DNA from: Robiginitomaculum sp.
Lineage (GTDB): Bacteria; Pseudomonadota; Alphaproteobacteria; Caulobacterales; Maricaulaceae
Length of the DNA: 64,000 nt
NCBI GenBank assembly: GCA_002733805.1
Contig: NVXG01000031.1
Coordinates: 1 to 64,000, forward strand
Reading direction: 5' to 3'
The first letter of the stretch is position 1. Each line of letters opens with the position of its first letter. Below are positions 61,968-64,000 of this stretch, piece by piece. A program made the position numbers and the translations under genes. A model generated the notes under the pieces. It did no database searches, was not told the DNA's origin, and saw nothing but the letters and a program-made list of their open reading frames with translations.

Positions 61968-63341
61968 ATGCGCGTATTGATAATCGGAGGCTTAAGCGGT
62001 CAACTTTCCGAAGCGACCAAAATCGCTATGGATCGCGGGGCCAAAGTGGTTCAGGTGGACCATGCCGAAGCGGCGCTCAAGGCGTTGCGGGCCGGGCAGG
62101 GTGCAGACATGTTACTTGTCGATATCGTGGTCGACATCGCGCAACTGATCCGGTCTCTCCAAGATGAGCGAATTCACATTCCAATTGTTGCATGCGGTAT
62201 TTCGGCCTCGCCGGATGAAGCAGCTTCGGCCATTCGCGCCGGAGCGCGCGAGTATATACCTCTTCCACCAGATGCTGAACTGATCGCGGCTGTTCTAGCT
62301 TCGGTCGCTGAGGATGATAATTCCATGCTGGCCCGTGACCCGGCCATGCGGGCTGTGGTTGCATTTGCCGAACAAATTGCACCAGCCAATGCTTCGATCC
62401 TGATCACCGGTGAGTCCGGTTCCGGTAAAGAAGTGATGGCGCGCCACGTTCATGCCAAGTCAAAACGCGCCAACAAACCATTTATTTCGATCAATTGTGC
62501 GGCGATTCCAGAAAACTTGCTGGAATCAGAGCTGTTCGGCCATGAAAAAGGTGCGTTTACGGGCGCGATTGCCCGCCGGATCGGAAAGTTCGAAGAAGCC
62601 GATGGCGGCACCTTGCTGCTCGACGAGATTTCAGAAATGGATTCGAGGTTGCAAGCTAAATTGCTGCGGGCCATTCAGGAACGTGAAATTGATCGGGTGG
62701 GCGGAACCAAGCCGGTCAAGGTCGATATTCGAATTCTCGCCACCTCCAACCGGGATTTGACCAAAGCTGTACAGGATGGGTCTTTTCGTGAAGATTTGTT
62801 GTTTCGCCTGAATGTCGTTAATTTGAAACTGCCACCTCTTCGGGACCGTCCAGCCGATATGATCCCGCTGGCCGAGCATTTCATCAATAAATACTCTGCA
62901 GCCAATGGCGTGCCGGTCAAACCTTTAACTGAGGCGGCGCGACATTCGATCTTGAATCGTGAATGGCCGGGTAACGTGCGGGAGCTGGAAAATGCCATGC
63001 ACCGTGCGGTCTTGCTGGCTCCCGAAGACGTGATCGATGCTGGCGCAATGCGCGCCCCAGATGGTTCTAAATTCTCGGATGCCCCTCAGGGAGGAATGGG
63101 CGGTGGTTTGATTCCTCCTGCCATGATCAGCGATGCGATTTCGCATGTGGGGCAAACTGTTGCCACGGTCGAGCAGGGGTTAATTCTGGATACGTTGGAG
63201 CATTGCATGGGCAATCGCACACATGCGGCCAATATTTTGGGCATATCCATCCGCACCTTGCGGAACAAGTTGAAGCTGTATTCGCAAAGCGGTGTGGAGG
63301 TTCCCTTGCCGGGCGACCACCGGCATTTGGGCGTCGCCTGA
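61968..63341 (+). CDS. flbD: FlbD, sigma-54 dependent flagellar activator with degenerate receiver
   Basis: 457 residues. The N-terminal 115 residues fold like a receiver but lack the acidic pair (VLIIGGLSG) and the Lys (EYIPLPPDA), as in Caulobacter FlbD, which does not rely on ordinary phosphorylation. The AAA+ domain is complete: Walker A ITGESGSGKEVMARHVH near 146, the sigma-54-contacting GAFTGA loop near 197, Walker B GGTLLLDEISEMDSRLQ near 213, and the arginine-rich sensor region EDLLFRLNVV. The C-terminal Fis-type helix-turn-helix is NRTHAANILGISIRTLRNKL near 418. AAGGAGA precedes ATG 61968. It should act on the sigma-54 promoters between flgK and fliK. Confidence 0.93.
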   Translation: MRVLIIGGLSGQLSEATKIAMDRGAKVVQVDHAEAALKALRAGQGADMLLVDIVVDIAQLIRSLQDERIHIPIVACGISASPDEAASAIRAGAREYIPLPPDAELIAAVLASVAEDDNSMLARDPAMRAVVAFAEQIAPANASILITGESGSGKEVMARHVHAKSKRANKPFISINCAAIPENLLESELFGHEKGAFTGAIARRIGKFEEADGGTLLLDEISEMDSRLQAKLLRAIQEREIDRVGGTKPVKVDIRILATSNRDLTKAVQDGSFREDLLFRLNVVNLKLPPLRDRPADMIPLAEHFINKYSAANGVPVKPLTEAARHSILNREWPGNVRELENAMHRAVLLAPEDVIDAGAMRAPDGSKFSDAPQGGMGGGLIPPAMISDAISHVGQTVATVEQGLILDTLEHCMGNRTHAANILGISIRTLRNKLKLYSQSGVEVPLPGDHRHLGVA

Positions 63342-63374
63342 TTGAACTTGATCCGACCAGGAGAGCATTGATCA

Positions 63375-64000
63375 ATGGCTGATGCAGTCAAAAACAACAC
63401 GTTGAAGACCGGCGGCAGTTCTGGCTTGACTTGGCGCTCGGCATTTCGCGGTGATGTAGCGTTTGCCTTGGGCATTATCTCCATCTTGATGATGTTGATC
63501 CTGCCCATGCCCAAATGGTTGTTGGATGTGGCGTTGGCTATTTCAATTTCGTTTTCAATTCTGGTGCTGATGACCGCGCTTTTCATCAAGAAGCCACTGG
63601 AATTCAGTGCATTTCCCACGGTCTTGTTGATTGCAACCATGTTGCGGCTTGGCCTGAACATGGCTTCGACCCGGCTTATTCTGTCGGATGGAGCCGAGGG
63701 AGTTGGGGCAGCCGGGGAGATTATTCAGGCGTTCGGTGCGCTGATTACCCAAGGCAATTATGTAATTGGCATTATCGTTTTTATCATTCTGGTGATTGTC
63801 AACTTTGTGGTGATTACCAAAGGTTCTGGCCGGATCGCCGAGGTTGCGGCTCGGTTCTCTCTGGATGCCATGCCCGGCAAACAAATGGCCATTGATGCCG
63901 ATCTTTCAGCCGGCTTGATGAATGAAGACCAGGCTCGCAAGAAACGAGCTGATCTGGAAGCCGAATCCAATTTCTTCGGGGCTATGGACGGTGCCTCAAA
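63375..64000 (+). CDS. flhA: Flagellar export gate protein FlhA, N-terminal part (3' end outside window)
   Basis: The frame is open from ATG 63375 to the window end, 208 codons. The FHIPEP family is clear from [59 protein letters not shown] followed by [11 protein letters not shown], and the cytoplasmic motif [20 protein letters not shown] with [20 protein letters not shown]. Four or more spans are visible. FlhA is the membrane gate of the flagellar type III export apparatus. It begins 33 bp after flbD; GGAGAG lies upstream. Confidence 0.93.
   Translation, partial: MADAVKNNTLKTGGSSGLTWRSAFRGDVAFALGIISILMMLILPMPKWLLDVALAISISFSILVLMTALFIKKPLEFSAFPTVLLIATMLRLGLNMASTRLILSDGAEGVGAAGEIIQAFGALITQGNYVIGIIVFIILVIVNFVVITKGSGRIAEVAARFSLDAMPGKQMAIDADLSAGLMNEDQARKKRADLEAESNFFGAMDGAS

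Noticed and set aside
1-64000. Prophage, integrative element, CRISPR array or known defence system
   Set aside because: No integrase, transposase, cas, restriction or toxin genes and no regularly spaced repeats were seen; the gene content is core chromosome.

Overview
The window looks like chromosome of a motile, dimorphic-type alphaproteobacterium from the Caulobacterales/Maricaulales group (Caulobacter, Maricaulis or Hyphomonadaceae relatives). The reasons are a PodJ-type polarity protein, the CtrA inhibitor SciP, the gene order fliF-fliG-flbE(fliH)-fliN-flbD-flhA, a FlbD-type sigma-54 activator with a degenerate receiver, and an alphaproteobacterial BamF lipoprotein. Base composition is moderate (about 56% G+C in the stretches I counted by hand). 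I see no phage, integrase, IS element, CRISPR array, rRNA or tRNA.

Layout. 1-3.2 kb: tandem paralogous membrane-protein genes ending in a truncated third copy, REP-like palindromes, and a DoxX-like/NADH dehydrogenase fusion. 3.2-8.1 kb: rluD, a PhoD-type phosphatase, and a two-gene unit of an iodotyrosine-deiodinase-like flavoprotein and a sodium:solute symporter. 8.1-17.3 kb: podJ, a DoxX protein, a TfoX-domain protein, a methyltransferase, a thiolase, an AMIN-like/TPR protein, a pseudo-receiver and SapC. 17.3-26.8 kb: the tightly overlapping moxR-DUF58-BatA/DUF4159-vWA operon, divergent from DUF1285-nudL-DUF6111-cca. 26.8-30.8 kb: hemF and the cytochrome bc1 operon petABC. 30.8-40.1 kb: a MerR regulator with a beta-oxidation operon (two acyl-CoA dehydrogenases, thiolase, small glycine-rich membrane protein, FadB-like protein), then a GST and a HAD hydrolase. 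40.1-43.2 kb: a signalling island (CheZ, CheY, two paralogous receiver proteins carrying a GPDRRR motif). 43.3-49.1 kb: maoC, ribF, ileS, lspA, bamF. 49.2-64 kb: flagellar genes: flgL/flgK leftward; fliK, flgD, flgE rightward; sciP; an FkbM methyltransferase; then fliF, fliG, fliH, fliN, flbD and the start of flhA.

How the parts work together. The flagellar block holds structural genes together with regulators (FlbD, SciP). The region between flgK and fliK carries two divergent sigma-54 type promoters with two 12-bp direct repeats 33 bp apart between them, a good candidate for a shared FlbD enhancer. The CheY/CheZ island would act on the same motor. The bc1 operon and NDH-2-like fusion feed the respiratory chain, and the fatty-acid operon supplies reduced carriers to it.

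The most unusual observations are: (1) ileS whose editing-domain segment (about 45.60-46.26 kb) is AT-rich with different codon choice, as if that domain had been replaced; (2) an iodotyrosine-deiodinase-like gene 11 bp upstream of a symporter of the superfamily that contains the sodium/iodide symporter; (3) the divergent sigma-54 control region; (4) a perfect 11-bp stem-loop abutting the ribosome binding site of the FkbM methyltransferase gene inside the flagellar cluster; (5) the signalling island with duplicated putative CheY-docking tails and paired GPDRRR proteins.
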